Assembly: GCA_964523295.1 (NCBI GenBank)
Contig: CAZGAH010000086.1
Span: 1 to 18,755, forward strand
DNA: 18,755 nucleotides
From: CAZGAH01 sp964523295
GTDB lineage: Bacteria; Desulfobacterota; Desulfovibrionia; Desulfovibrionales; Desulfovibrionaceae
Direction: 5' to 3'
The position numbers were made by a program, and so were the translations under genes. The notes below the pieces were generated by a model. The model made no database searches, was not told the DNA's origin, and saw only the letters and a program-made list of their open reading frames with translations. Shown in pieces: positions 5,162 to 13,831 of this stretch (position 1 is the stretch's first letter; the number at the start of each line of letters is the position of its first letter).

Positions 5162-6196
5162 GTGTCGAGTCTGATCGGGCGTATGAATGGAGAACAGGAC
5201 GCCATGATGCCTAAAGGTGGCGTCTGGCTGCTTGCCTCGGACTTGGGTGGCGAGGCTGCGGTTACGCCGACGATGTTACAGGCGGTGCATCCGCTGTGGG
5301 CCGCCGATGTCGATCATTTCGGGCCGTGGGCCGAGGCGCCGGCCATGCCGGGCTGGCTGGCGTCCGGCCCGGTCTGGAAGGGCCAGAGCAGGGAGGGCGG
5401 ACCGGCCGTGTTCGTCTGCGGACCATGCGCGTCCAGCCTGGATGTCGTCTGGGCCATGCTGTCCGCGACGGCGCTGCCGGCCTGGAGCGCTGTGCTTGCC
5501 GTGAGTCAGTCGTCGGGGCGCGGGCAGTATCGTCGGCATTGGGAGTCCCCACCGGGCAACGTCTACGCGGCGTGGGTTCTGCCGGACGTGCTGAGCGGTT
5601 CGGCGCCGGGCGCTCCGCCGTTTTCGGGGCAATTGACGCCGCTGCTGGTCGGGGCGCTGCTGGCCGAGGGTCTGGAGCGGGTGCTCTGCGCGGCGGGGGC
5701 GTCGGTGCGGCTGGCCGTGAAGTGGCCGAACGACATCCTGCTTGCCGGGCGCAAGGTCGGGGGGATTCTGGTCGAAGAGCGGGCGGGGCGCTGTGTGGCA
5801 GGCGCAGGTTTGAATCTGGCCAGTGCGCCCGGGATGGAGGTCTTGCGCGATTGCCGGGTCCCCGCGGCGGGACGTCTGGGCGAGACGGCGCCGGATATCG
5901 GCCCGCTGCGGCTCTGGCAGGGGCTGGCACAGGCGGCGCGCGTCGTCTTTGCCGAACGTCTTGCCGGACAGCCGGCGGCGATGCTGTCCGGGTTCGTGGC
6001 GGAGCGGCTGGCCTGGCTTGGCGATACGGTGGAGGTACGCCAGGCCGTCTGCGAAAAGAGCGGAAAGCATTTTGACAAACTACGGGGAAAAATTGTAGGA
6101 CTACTAGTTGACGGCGCACTCCGACTCGCTGTTACGGACGAGGAGCATCATCTGATTTCCGGCAGCGTCATGCCTGCGTTCGGGGCCAGAGGATGA
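5162..6196 (+). CDS. birA: Biotin--[acetyl-CoA-carboxylase] ligase, no HTH domain
   Basis: This enzyme activates biotin with ATP and attaches it to the target lysine of biotin carrier domains. The catalytic core is clear: QSSGRGQYRRHW for the GRGRxGRxW biotinyl-AMP loop, and KWPNDILLAGRKVGGILVEE, the signature with the biotin-contacting lysine. A small C-terminal SH3-like domain follows (GDTVEVRQ ... GKIVGLLVDGALRLAV). There is no N-terminal winged helix, so it is not a BirA-type repressor. The first ~80 residues are instead an uncharacterised extension rich in Trp, Ala and Pro. GTG 5162 is chosen for its GGAGG site; ATG 5204 is the main alternative and would remove 14 residues. It lies 104 bases upstream of pyruvate carboxylase, its obvious substrate. 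A short AT-richer patch (6062-6120) codes for the start of the C-terminal domain. Confidence 0.85.
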   Translation: MSSLIGRMNGEQDAMMPKGGVWLLASDLGGEAAVTPTMLQAVHPLWAADVDHFGPWAEAPAMPGWLASGPVWKGQSREGGPAVFVCGPCASSLDVVWAMLSATALPAWSAVLAVSQSSGRGQYRRHWESPPGNVYAAWVLPDVLSGSAPGAPPFSGQLTPLLVGALLAEGLERVLCAAGASVRLAVKWPNDILLAGRKVGGILVEERAGRCVAGAGLNLASAPGMEVLRDCRVPAAGRLGETAPDIGPLRLWQGLAQAARVVFAERLAGQPAAMLSGFVAERLAWLGDTVEVRQAVCEKSGKHFDKLRGKIVGLLVDGALRLAVTDEEHHLISGSVMPAFGARG

Positions 6197-6234
6197 AATC
6201 GAGAGGCCGGGGCCGGCGCCAGCTGGCCGGGGGC

Positions 6235-6263
6235 TTCGGGTCAAGGCAAATGGGATTTATCAT
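6235..6263 (+). promoter_or_regulatory. Possible promoter in the birA-pyc intergenic region
   Basis: TATCAT (6258-6263) matches the -10 consensus at 5 of 6 positions. The hexamer 17 bases upstream, TTCGGG (6235-6240), is a poor -35 box. The site would give a leader of about 30 bases before ATG 6301. It would allow pyc to be expressed separately from birA. The intergenic region also holds the palindrome GCCAGCTGGC at 6218-6227. Confidence 0.3.
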
Positions 6264-6300
6264 TTCTTAGCACTGGCAGCATACGGGGACAGGACAGTTC

Positions 6301-9300
6301 ATGGCGATCAAGTCGTTTCAACGGGTTCAGGACGAGGTCAAAGGCAAGCGGATTCTGGTAGCGAACCGGGGCATTCCGGCCCGGCGGATCATGCGGGCCA
6401 TACGTGAGTGTTTCGAGGCCATTCCGGTCATGACGGCCACGGACGTGGACAAAACCTCTCCCCCGACAGCGGGGGCGCAGGAGTTGCTGCTGCTTGGACC
6501 GGATCCCCGGGCCTATCTGGACCAGGATCTGATCATCCGTAAGGCCAAGGCCCGTGGCATCATCGCGCTGCATCCGGGCTGGGGCTTTGCCTCCGAGGAC
6601 GCCGGCTTTCCCGCCAGGTGCGAAGAGGCCGGAATCGTGTTCATCGGTTCCAGTGCGGAATCCATCAGCCAGCTGGGCAACAAGGTGGCGGTGCGATCCC
6701 TGGCCAAAAAGCTCGGCATCCCCGTGGTCCCGGGTTCGGAAGGTGCGGTGAGCATCCCGGAGGCCCGGCTCGTCGCCAAGGAGATCGGCTTCCCGATCAT
6801 GCTCAAGGCCGAAGGCGGTGGCGGCGGACGCGGCATTTATGAGATTTATAAGGAGTCCGAGCTGGAGGATGCCTTTGAAAAGGCGTCGGCCATGGCGCGC
6901 GCCTCGTTCGGCAACCCCAGTCTGTTTGTTGAAAAACTGCTGACCGAAGTGCGGCATATCGAGATTCAGGTCATTGCCGACAAATACGGCAATGTGTTCG
7001 CGTTCGACGAGCGGGATTGCTCGGTGCAGCGCAACCACCAAAAGCTCATCGAGATCACCCCGTCGCCGTGGAGCGGCATGACAGAAGCCTTGCGGGACCG
7101 GCTCAAAGGCTACGCCATCGCTCTGGTCAAGGCAGTCGACTATTATTCGCTCGCCACGGTGGAGTTCCTTGTCGACAACTTCGGCAAGCCGTATCTTATC
7201 GAGGTCAACACCCGGCTGCAGGTCGAGCACGGCATCACCGAGTGCCGCTACGGTATCGATCTGGTGGAAGAGCAGATCAACATCGCCTTTGACGGCGAAC
7301 TCCGGTTTACGCAGGATAGCGTCAAGCCGCTGCACAATGCCATGCAGTTGCGGATCAATTGTGAAGACCCGCAAAACAATTTTTCGCCCAATGCCGGGTT
7401 GATCACGCGCTATCTCGGCCCCGGTGGCCCGGGCATTCGTCTGGATTCCTGCCTTGCTGCCGGCTATGAATTTCCTTCGCAGTACGATTCGGCCGGTGCG
7501 CTGCTGATTGCCTACGGGTACAGCTGGGAAAAGGTGCTGGGCATCACGCGCCGCGCCCTGCGCGAATATATCATCGGCGGCATCAAGACCACGATTCCGT
7601 TCTATCGCCAGATTCTCCAGCATCCCACCTTCTGCGACGCGCGCTATTCCACGCGGTTCATCGCCGCCACGCCGGCCTTGATGGAGTACAAGGACCTCGA
7701 AGACGAGGCGACGCGGCTCTCGCGGCTGGTGGCGGAGATTTCAGCCAAGGGCTACAACCCCTACGTGCAGCTCAATCAATACCGCACGTCCGCGACGCCG
7801 CGCATGGCGCGCTTCGATCCGGTGCTGCCGCCGATCGATCAACATGCCTGGACTCCGGTCTACCCACGTTGGGACCGCAAGGGGCTGCTCGACTGCGTTC
7901 GCGATTCCCGCTGCATCCACTTCATGGACACCACGGCGCGCGACATCACCCAGTCCAACAGCGGCAATCGCTTCCGTCTGGCCGAAGACGAGCTGATGGG
8001 GCCGTATCTGGACAACTGCGGTTTCTTATCCCTGGAGAATGGCGGCGGCGCGCACTACCACGTGGCCATGCTGGCGAACATGACCTATCCCTTCGCCGAG
8101 GCCAGGGAGTGGAATACCTTTGCGCCAAAAACGCCCAAACAGATTCTCATCCGGTCCACGAACGTCCTGGGCTACAAACCGCAGCCCAAGAATCTCATGC
8201 GCCTGACCGGCGAGATGATCGCCGAGCATTACGATGTCATCCGCTGCTTCGACTTTCTCAATCATATTGAAAACATGCGGCCGTTTGCCGAAGTGGCACT
8301 GAACTCGTCGCGCAATCTGTTCGAGCCGGCCATATCGCTGTCCTGGGCCGAGGGATTCGACGTGGCGCACTATCTGGGCGTTGTCGAGGAAATCCTGGAC
8401 ATGACGGCCAAGGTCTCCGGGGCGAAAAGCCGGGCAAAGGCCGTGGAACTGATTTCCCTGGGGCTCAAGGACATGGCGGGCGTCTGTCCGCCTCGATTCA
8501 TCGCTGCGCTGGTGGCAGCGATACGCAAGCAGTATCCCTCGTTGGTTATCCATTATCATCGCCATTACACCGACGGCCTGTTCGTTCCCGCCGTGGGCGC
8601 CGCGGCCAAGGCCGGGGCGAACATCGTGGACACGGCCATTGGTGCCACCGTACGCTGGTACGGGCAGGGCGAGGTTCTGTCCACGGCTGCCTACATCGAA
8701 GATGAACTCGGGCTGGCGACGAATCTGAACAAGGACATGATCCGAACCTGCAATTTCGTGCTCAAGCAGATCATGCCCTATTATGATCACTATACGGCAC
8801 CGTATTTCCAGGGCATCGACTATGATGTCGTCGAGCACGGAATGCCGGGCGGCGCGACGTCGTCCTCGCAGGAAGGGGCGATGAAGCAGGGGTATATCCG
8901 CCTGTTGCCGTACATGCTCAAGTTTCTCTCCGGCACGCGCAAGATCGTCCGCTACCATGACGTGACGCCGGGTTCGCAGATTACCTGGAACACGGCCTTC
9001 CTGGCGGTCACCTCGGCCTTCAAGCGCGGTGGCGAATCCGAGGTCCGGCAGATGCTGGACATTCTGGATACCGTCGCGCGGCAGCCGGAGGCGCAGTTGA
9101 CGCCGGAAATGAAAAAAGAGCGGCTCGTGCTCTACCAGAACAGCAACGATGCCTTCCGGCAGTTGCTGCTGGGCAAGTACGGTCGTCTGCCTCTGGGTTT
9201 TCCGGCCGACTGGGTCTATCAGAGCGCGTTCGGCGTCGACTGGGAAGAGGCGATAGCCAGCCGTACCGAGAGTTCTCCCCTGGATTCGCTGCCGGATATC

Positions 9301-9990
9301 GATCTGGACGCCGAGCGCATGGCGTTGCGCGGGGCCATCCGCCGCGAACCGAGCGAAGAGGAATTCGTCAATTATCTGAACCACCCGGCCGATGCCTTGA
9401 AGACTATCGACTTCGTCGCACGATTCGGCGATCCGAACCGCTTGCCCCTGGACGTCTGGTTCGAAGGACTGGAGACCGGGCAGGATCTCTACTTCAACGA
9501 CAGCCGGGGCAAACCGCACCACATGGTCATTCTGCGGATTTCGCGGCCCGGACTGCGCGGAGTGTCCATCGTCCGCTATACGCTCGACTCCGAGATCATG
9601 AGCTATGAAGTCAAGGTGGCTGCGGCGCAGGCGGAAACGGGCACCGGCGTGGAAATGGCCCGCCCTGGCAACCTGTACCATGTCGGCTCGCCCTCCAACG
9701 GCGATCTGTGGGTCATGTACGTGCGCCCGGGCGCAATCGTGAAAAAAGGCGCAGAATTGTTCAATATCTCGATCATGAAGCAGGAAAAGGCCGTGCTCGC
9801 CCCTGTGGATGCGCGGGTCAAGCGCGTGCTCAAGTCCGCCAATTTCAGTCAGGAGAAGAAAATGGTGGCTGTGAAAGAGGGCGAGCTGCTGGTCGAGCTG
9901 GAACCGATCCCCAAGCTCTGCGGCTCCTGTAATCAGCCGATCGTCCTGGATGATTGCAGCTATTGCCCTGCCTGTGGCGCAAAGGTATAA
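6301..9990 (+). CDS. pyc: Pyruvate carboxylase with C-terminal zinc ribbon
   Basis: This 1229-residue enzyme carboxylates pyruvate to oxaloacetate using ATP, bicarbonate and covalently bound biotin. Domains in order: biotin carboxylase (residues ~10-455) with the glycine-rich ATP loop KAEGGGGGRG (169-178) and EVNTRLQVEH (301-310); carboxyltransferase (~530-800) with DTTARD (543-548), the KDMAG lysine K723 that is carboxylated in relatives, and metal-binding HYH (H751, H753); a PYC/OADA-type region; and a biotin carrier domain (~1130-1200). Two features are unusual. The biotinylation motif reads IMKQEK (K1160) rather than AMKM, and the protein ends in a CxxC...CxxC zinc ribbon (C1207, C1210, C1222, C1225). 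AGGA lies 6 bases before the start. It sits between the ligase that would biotinylate it and a PEP-forming enzyme. Confidence 0.93.
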   Translation: MAIKSFQRVQDEVKGKRILVANRGIPARRIMRAIRECFEAIPVMTATDVDKTSPPTAGAQELLLLGPDPRAYLDQDLIIRKAKARGIIALHPGWGFASEDAGFPARCEEAGIVFIGSSAESISQLGNKVAVRSLAKKLGIPVVPGSEGAVSIPEARLVAKEIGFPIMLKAEGGGGGRGIYEIYKESELEDAFEKASAMARASFGNPSLFVEKLLTEVRHIEIQVIADKYGNVFAFDERDCSVQRNHQKLIEITPSPWSGMTEALRDRLKGYAIALVKAVDYYSLATVEFLVDNFGKPYLIEVNTRLQVEHGITECRYGIDLVEEQINIAFDGELRFTQDSVKPLHNAMQLRINCEDPQNNFSPNAGLITRYLGPGGPGIRLDSCLAAGYEFPSQYDSAGALLIAYGYSWEKVLGITRRALREYIIGGIKTTIPFYRQILQHPTFCDARYSTRFIAATPALMEYKDLEDEATRLSRLVAEISAKGYNPYVQLNQYRTSATPRMARFDPVLPPIDQHAWTPVYPRWDRKGLLDCVRDSRCIHFMDTTARDITQSNSGNRFRLAEDELMGPYLDNCGFLSLENGGGAHYHVAMLANMTYPFAEAREWNTFAPKTPKQILIRSTNVLGYKPQPKNLMRLTGEMIAEHYDVIRCFDFLNHIENMRPFAEVALNSSRNLFEPAISLSWAEGFDVAHYLGVVEEILDMTAKVSGAKSRAKAVELISLGLKDMAGVCPPRFIAALVAAIRKQYPSLVIHYHRHYTDGLFVPAVGAAAKAGANIVDTAIGATVRWYGQGEVLSTAAYIEDELGLATNLNKDMIRTCNFVLKQIMPYYDHYTAPYFQGIDYDVVEHGMPGGATSSSQEGAMKQGYIRLLPYMLKFLSGTRKIVRYHDVTPGSQITWNTAFLAVTSAFKRGGESEVRQMLDILDTVARQPEAQLTPEMKKERLVLYQNSNDAFRQLLLGKYGRLPLGFPADWVYQSAFGVDWEEAIASRTESSPLDSLPDIDLDAERMALRGAIRREPSEEEFVNYLNHPADALKTIDFVARFGDPNRLPLDVWFEGLETGQDLYFNDSRGKPHHMVILRISRPGLRGVSIVRYTLDSEIMSYEVKVAAAQAETGTGVEMARPGNLYHVGSPSNGDLWVMYVRPGAIVKKGAELFNISIMKQEKAVLAPVDARVKRVLKSANFSQEKKMVAVKEGELLVELEPIPKLCGSCNQPIVLDDCSYCPACGAKV

Positions 9991-10046
9991 TACAAAAGCG
10001 GGTTATGAAGCGGGAACTGAGGCCGTCTAAATAAGGAGGAGAAGCG

Positions 10047-11216
10047 ATGCCGAAAACCAAGGGAGAGCGCGACAAGGCCGCAGCAGCGGGGGCCGAAGTC
10101 GAGCAGGCGTCTCAAAGCCACAAGGCGGAGGAGCAAAAGCTGGTGCTCACGGGAAGTGACATCGTGGCCATCGGCGAAGAGGCGGAGCTGCTGGTCGGCG
10201 GCAAGAACTACAACACCGCCAAAATCAGCCAGGTCGAAGGCATCCGCGCCCCGCAGTTCCGGGCCATCTCTTCAACGGCCTTTCATAAGCTGCTCGATGA
10301 GTCCCGGGTCAATGCCACGTTGATTCGGGCCATTGTCGACAAGGAGTTCAACAAGGTCAACTGGGGTTCTCAGGAGGTCAATAAGGACTCGGAGTTTCTC
10401 CAGAAATTCGTGCGACACGTGGGGAAGGAGGTCAAGGCCGAGACCAAGGCCCGCGGTTCCCAGAATCTGGTCCGGATGCGCACCTTCATCAACAACGTCG
10501 TTGAAGGATTCGCGACGTCGCCGGAGGGCATCGACCAGCTGCGCAAACGTTCCGTGCTTGTCCAGGCCGGCATTCTGTCCGTCGATTTGCCGAAAGATGT
10601 CGAGGAGGCCGTCCGTCAGGCCTACAATTATATATGCAAGGACGCGGGTGAAGAGGACGTGCCCGTGGCCGTACGCTCGTCAGCAGCGGGCGAGGACAGC
10701 CGGAAAAAGGCCTTTGCCGGATTGCAGGACACCTACCTGAACGTCGTCGGCGAGAACCATTGCGTTGCGGCCTATCATTGGGACTGCGCCTCCGCCTACA
10801 ACCTCCGGAGCATGACCTACCGCCGGGAAGCCATTCTCGACGCCATCGCCAAGGCCGAGGCCACGGGCGACGACTCCATCGCCCAGAAGGCCAAGCTGGA
10901 ATGGGCTATCGAAAATACCTCCCTGTCCGTCTGCATCATGCGCATGATCAATCCGGTCATTTCCGGAACGGCCTTCAGCGCCGATACGGCGACAGGGTGC
11001 CGGGGCACCGTGCGCAACGACCTGGTCTCCGTCGACGCAAGCTACGGCCTGGGCGAAGCCGTGGTCGGCGGCATGGTGACGCCTGACAAATTTTACGTCT
11101 TCAAGCGCGATGACGGGACGGAAGTGGTCATCCGTTTCATGGGCTGTAAGGACAAGAAAATCGTCTACGAAGAGCATGGCGGTACCTGCAAGGTCGATGT
11201 CAGCGAGCATGAAGTG
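10047..11216 (+). CDS. ppsA: PEP synthase-like pyruvate dikinase, N-terminal part (interrupted by gap)
   Basis: This is the first 390 residues of a long PEP/pyruvate-binding enzyme that is continued after two gaps (11228-11605 and 11666-13795). The start has a strong AAGGAGGA (10033-10040), 6 bases before the ATG. After a ~30-residue hydrophilic leader comes the ATP-binding domain. VAVRSSAAGEDS and FAGLQDTYLNV match the Arg-containing nucleotide loop of PEP synthase/PPDK, and RNDLVSVDASYGLGEAVVGG matches the later G-x-GE block. It lies 56 bases after pyc with no terminator between, so the two are probably cotranscribed. The expected reaction is pyruvate + ATP + water to PEP + AMP + phosphate. 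A helical insertion of ~150 residues in the N-domain (around HVGKEVKAETKARGSQNL) makes it longer than E. coli PpsA. Confidence 0.8.
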
Positions 11217-11226
11217 NNNNNNNNNN
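11217..11226. other. Assembly gap (10 N) inside the PEP synthase gene
   Basis: Ten N, a typical placeholder length. The coding frame differs before and after the run, but both sides encode the same protein family in order. The frame change therefore most likely reflects the wrong gap size rather than a mutation. Confidence 0.95.
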
Positions 11227-11227
11227 G

Positions 11228-11605
11228 CGCGAGGCCGAGTTCGTGCCGCATCTCTATCACGCCGCGGCCGCCGTCGAGAAGGCGAAGGCCCAGCTCGCCC
11301 TGGCGCAGGCCGAAGAGGTCGCTGCCGGCGTGCGCAACATCAGCCGCGCCTACGACGGCTCGATAATGGATACCGAATTCTGTATCGACCGCGAAGACCG
11401 GCTCTGGTTCGTGCAGGCGCGCCCGGAGACCCGCTGGAACGAAGATCTCGAAAAACATCCCCATACCATCTACATGCGGCGCAAGGAAGTTGAGCGCAAG
11501 GCGGCAATGCGCGCCGAGATTCTCCTGGAGGGCAATCCCGCTTCCCGTGGCGCCGGCCAGGGGACGGTCAAGTTTCTGCTCTCCGCGCTCGAAACTGATC
11601 ATTGA
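11228..11605 (+). CDS. ppsA: PEP synthase-like dikinase, middle part between two gaps
   Basis: In this frame the sequence reads REAEFVPHLYHAAAAV and then NISRAYDGSIMDTEFCIDR, ending the ATP-grasp domain with LWFVQARPETRW, a hallmark of PEP synthases. It continues as MRRKEVERKAAM and ASRGAGQGTVKFLLSALE, the start of the swivelling phosphohistidine domain. The genuine coding stops at 11593. The next codons (TDH, stop at 11603-11605) come from foreign sequence that precedes the second gap. It is therefore an internal piece of one gene, not a gene with its own start. Confidence 0.75.
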   Translation, partial: REAEFVPHLYHAAAAVEKAKAQLALAQAEEVAAGVRNISRAYDGSIMDTEFCIDREDRLWFVQARPETRWNEDLEKHPHTIYMRRKEVERKAAMRAEILLEGNPASRGAGQGTVKFLLSALETDH

Positions 11606-11683
11606 ACTGGATGGCAGCCAACCACCCAATGTTGAGGAGGATAGTGTACTGGTTGNNNNNNNNNNCTGCTCTCCGCGCTCGAA
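11576..11683. repeat. 18-bp direct repeat flanking 62 foreign bases and a 10-N gap
   Basis: The word CTGCTCTCCGCGCTCGAA occurs at 11576-11593 and again at 11666-11683. Joining the two copies gives a seamless protein (FLLSALELNKIQKGD). The intervening 11594-11655 does not fit the gene and is less GC-rich. Likely causes are a collapsed mobile-element insertion or a chimeric contig end whose overlap was not merged. Confidence 0.85.
11656..11665. other. Assembly gap (10 N) inside the PEP synthase gene
   Basis: Ten N separate the foreign 62-base tail from the second copy of the 18-base direct repeat. The gene resumes immediately after the run, in the frame expected for an uninterrupted protein. 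Confidence 0.95.
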
Positions 11684-13795
11684 CTCAACAAAATCCAGAA
11701 AGGCGACATCCTGGCCGCCGAGCGCACCGATCCCGACATGGTTCCCGGAATGCGCGTCGCCTCGGCCATCCTGGCCGATGTCGGCGGCGATACCAGCCAC
11801 GCGGCCATCACCTCGCGCGAACTGGGCATCCCGGCCGTCATCGGCATTCAGCGCCTGGAAGTCCTGCGCATGCTGGACAAGCAGGAGATCACGGTAGACG
11901 GCTCGCGCGGCCGGGTCTACCGGGGACTGCTGCCGCTGATCGAAGTCGGCGGCGAAATCGATGTCAGCACGCTGCCGCCTACCAAAACCAAGGTCGGCCT
12001 GATCCTGGCCGACGTGGGACAGGCCATGTTCCTGTCGCGGTTGCGCAACGTGCCCGATTTTGAGATCGGCCTGTTGCGCGCAGAGTTCATGCTCGGCAAC
12101 ATCGGTGTTCACCCCCTGGCGCTCGAGGCCTACGACAACGGCACGCTCAAGCGCGTTGTGGACAACAAGGTCAACGAGTACGAGGAGCAGCTCACCACGC
12201 TGGTCAAGGAGCAGCTGACAGCCGGCATCGTCAGCTTCGATCTGCGCTTGCGCAACTACGTCGGCCAGATCACCGAGCTGCTGCCGCAGATCGAGGCTTT
12301 GAGCGAGCGCGAGGCGGCCAAGCCCGGGGACGAGGTTCTGGCTATTCATCGTCAGCTGCGCGAACTCGATCTCAAACTCGAGGAACACGTCGCCACCGCC
12401 ACCAGGAGGCTGTCTACGCTCAGAACCTCGGTGGATCTCGACGAGCATGTCAGCATTGTGTTGGGATACAAAGACGAACTTGATTCCCTGGTCGGCTCCG
12501 ACCCGGAAACTCTGAAACGCCGCAAGGAGATTCAGTCGCGCGTGGCGGAATACGCAAAGCGCGTGGCGAACAACCCGGTTATCCAGGAGACCCTGGGACG
12601 TATCCAGGCCATGCGCGACAAGGTCGCCCACGCCACCGGGCTCAAACGCGAGATCGATGAAATACGCTCCATCCCCGACCGGATTCGCGACATCATCCGT
12701 GCGCGCGGCCACCGTTCGGGCAAGGAACATTATACGCAGACGCTGGCCCAGGGCCTGGCCCTGTTCTCCATGGCCTTCTACGGGCGCGACATCATCTATC
12801 GGACCACGGACTTCAAGTCCAACGAGTATCGCAACCTTGTCGGAGGCCTGCTCTTCGAGGCCAACGAAGACAACCCCATGCTCGGCTATCGCGGCGTCTC
12901 GCGCAATATCCACGACTGGGAGATCGAGGCCTTCAAGATGGCCCGCGGCATCTATGGCGGCAGCAATCTCCAGATCATGCTCCCCTTTGTCCGGACGCTG
13001 GAGGAAGCGCGCAGCATGAAGCGCTACCTGGAGCAGGTCCACAAGCTGAAAAGCGGAGTGGACGGACTCAAGTTCATTCTCATGGCCGAGATTCCCAGCA
13101 ATGCCATACTCGCTCGCCAGTTCATCGAGGAGGTGGACGGCTTTTCCATCGGCTCCAACGACATGACCCAGATGGTGCTGGCCACGGACCGCGACAATGC
13201 CAGACTCTCGCATATCTATGACGAAGAAGACCCGGCTGTGGTCTGGGCGATTCTGGTCGCCATCTTCACCGGTCAGAAGTACGGCAAAAAAATTGGCTTT
13301 TGCGGTCAGGGCGTATCCAACAGCCTCGTGCTGCGCGGGCTGGTCGCCATTGCCGGCATCGTTTCCGCCTCCGTGGTTCCGGATACGTATCACCAGACCA
13401 AACTGGACATGGCCGAGGTGGAAAAGCTGGGGATACCGGTCTCGGGCTTGGGCGCCTGGATCGGGGAGCAACATCTCGCCCGGCTCAAGGCCCTGCTCAA
13501 AGCGCACAACTATGATCATATCCTCAAAAAATACGATTCCGCTCTTGATCTCGTGGAATGGTACGAGGGCGAACTCGCCAGGCACAACGAACAGTTGCGG
13601 GAGAACCTGGAAACACCGAAAGAGAACTTCTACCGTCAGGAAATGGCCAAATTCCGGGCAGCGTTCCACAAGCCGGTTATTTACGCCAGCTGGGATTGGA
13701 ATTTGACCGTCCTTGACGCGTTACATCAGGCGGGCTTCGCCGATTACGAGGAGCAGGCCAAGGCCCTGGAAGCGCAGCGCCTGAAACACTGGTAG
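11666..13795 (+). CDS. ppsA: PEP synthase-like pyruvate dikinase, phosphohistidine and PEP-binding C-terminal part
   Basis: This piece continues the gene begun at 10047. It holds the phosphohistidine motif GGDTSHAAITSRELGIPAV (catalytic His codon 11798-11800). The TIM-barrel PEP/pyruvate domain carries RTTDFKSNEYRN, SIGSNDMTQMVLATDRD (about 13145-13196) and the catalytic cysteine in GFCGQGVSN (Cys codon 13301-13303). Between LLRAEFMLGNIGVHPLALEAY and LAQGLALFSMAFYG (about 12140-12735) there is an insertion of roughly 200 highly charged, heptad-rich residues, probably coiled coil, not present in E. coli PpsA. All catalytic motifs are intact. The full protein would exceed 1200 residues. An annotator without the upstream piece would start it at ATG 11738. 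A strong terminator follows. Confidence 0.82.
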   Translation: MLSALELNKIQKGDILAAERTDPDMVPGMRVASAILADVGGDTSHAAITSRELGIPAVIGIQRLEVLRMLDKQEITVDGSRGRVYRGLLPLIEVGGEIDVSTLPPTKTKVGLILADVGQAMFLSRLRNVPDFEIGLLRAEFMLGNIGVHPLALEAYDNGTLKRVVDNKVNEYEEQLTTLVKEQLTAGIVSFDLRLRNYVGQITELLPQIEALSEREAAKPGDEVLAIHRQLRELDLKLEEHVATATRRLSTLRTSVDLDEHVSIVLGYKDELDSLVGSDPETLKRRKEIQSRVAEYAKRVANNPVIQETLGRIQAMRDKVAHATGLKREIDEIRSIPDRIRDIIRARGHRSGKEHYTQTLAQGLALFSMAFYGRDIIYRTTDFKSNEYRNLVGGLLFEANEDNPMLGYRGVSRNIHDWEIEAFKMARGIYGGSNLQIMLPFVRTLEEARSMKRYLEQVHKLKSGVDGLKFILMAEIPSNAILARQFIEEVDGFSIGSNDMTQMVLATDRDNARLSHIYDEEDPAVVWAILVAIFTGQKYGKKIGFCGQGVSNSLVLRGLVAIAGIVSASVVPDTYHQTKLDMAEVEKLGIPVSGLGAWIGEQHLARLKALLKAHNYDHILKKYDSALDLVEWYEGELARHNEQLRENLETPKENFYRQEMAKFRAAFHKPVIYASWDWNLTVLDALHQAGFADYEEQAKALEAQRLKHW

Positions 13796-13803
13796 ACTGA
13801 CCA

Positions 13804-13823
13804 AGGCCGGAGAGTCCCGGCCT
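13804..13823 (+). repeat. Short hairpin just after the PEP synthase stop codon
   Basis: AGGCCGG and CCGGCCT pair over 7 bases around a 6-base loop. It lies between the stop codon and the strong terminator and may protect the mRNA end or assist termination. Confidence 0.4.
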
Positions 13824-13831
13824 CAGCTGAT

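Noticed and set aside
5296..6075. 259-codon plus-strand frame inside birA
   Set aside because: It is an Arg/Gly-rich shadow frame of the biotin ligase, which has the clear KWPNDI signature in its own frame.
8026..9681. 551-codon open frame on the minus strand opposite pyruvate carboxylase
   Set aside because: It is a shadow of the carboxyltransferase region, with no domain and no plausible start signal. The 460-codon frame at 6241-7623 is rejected for the same reason.
11594..11655. Similarity by eye between the foreign 62 bases and the minus strand near 18575-18630 (both give a short P-x-VEE-like peptide)
   Set aside because: The shared words are only a few bases long and could be chance. 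It is not enough to call the same mobile element at both places.
11165..13669. 834-codon open frame on the minus strand opposite the PEP synthase gene
   Set aside because: It lies antisense to a gene with intact catalytic motifs, runs through both gaps, and has the composition of a high-GC shadow frame.
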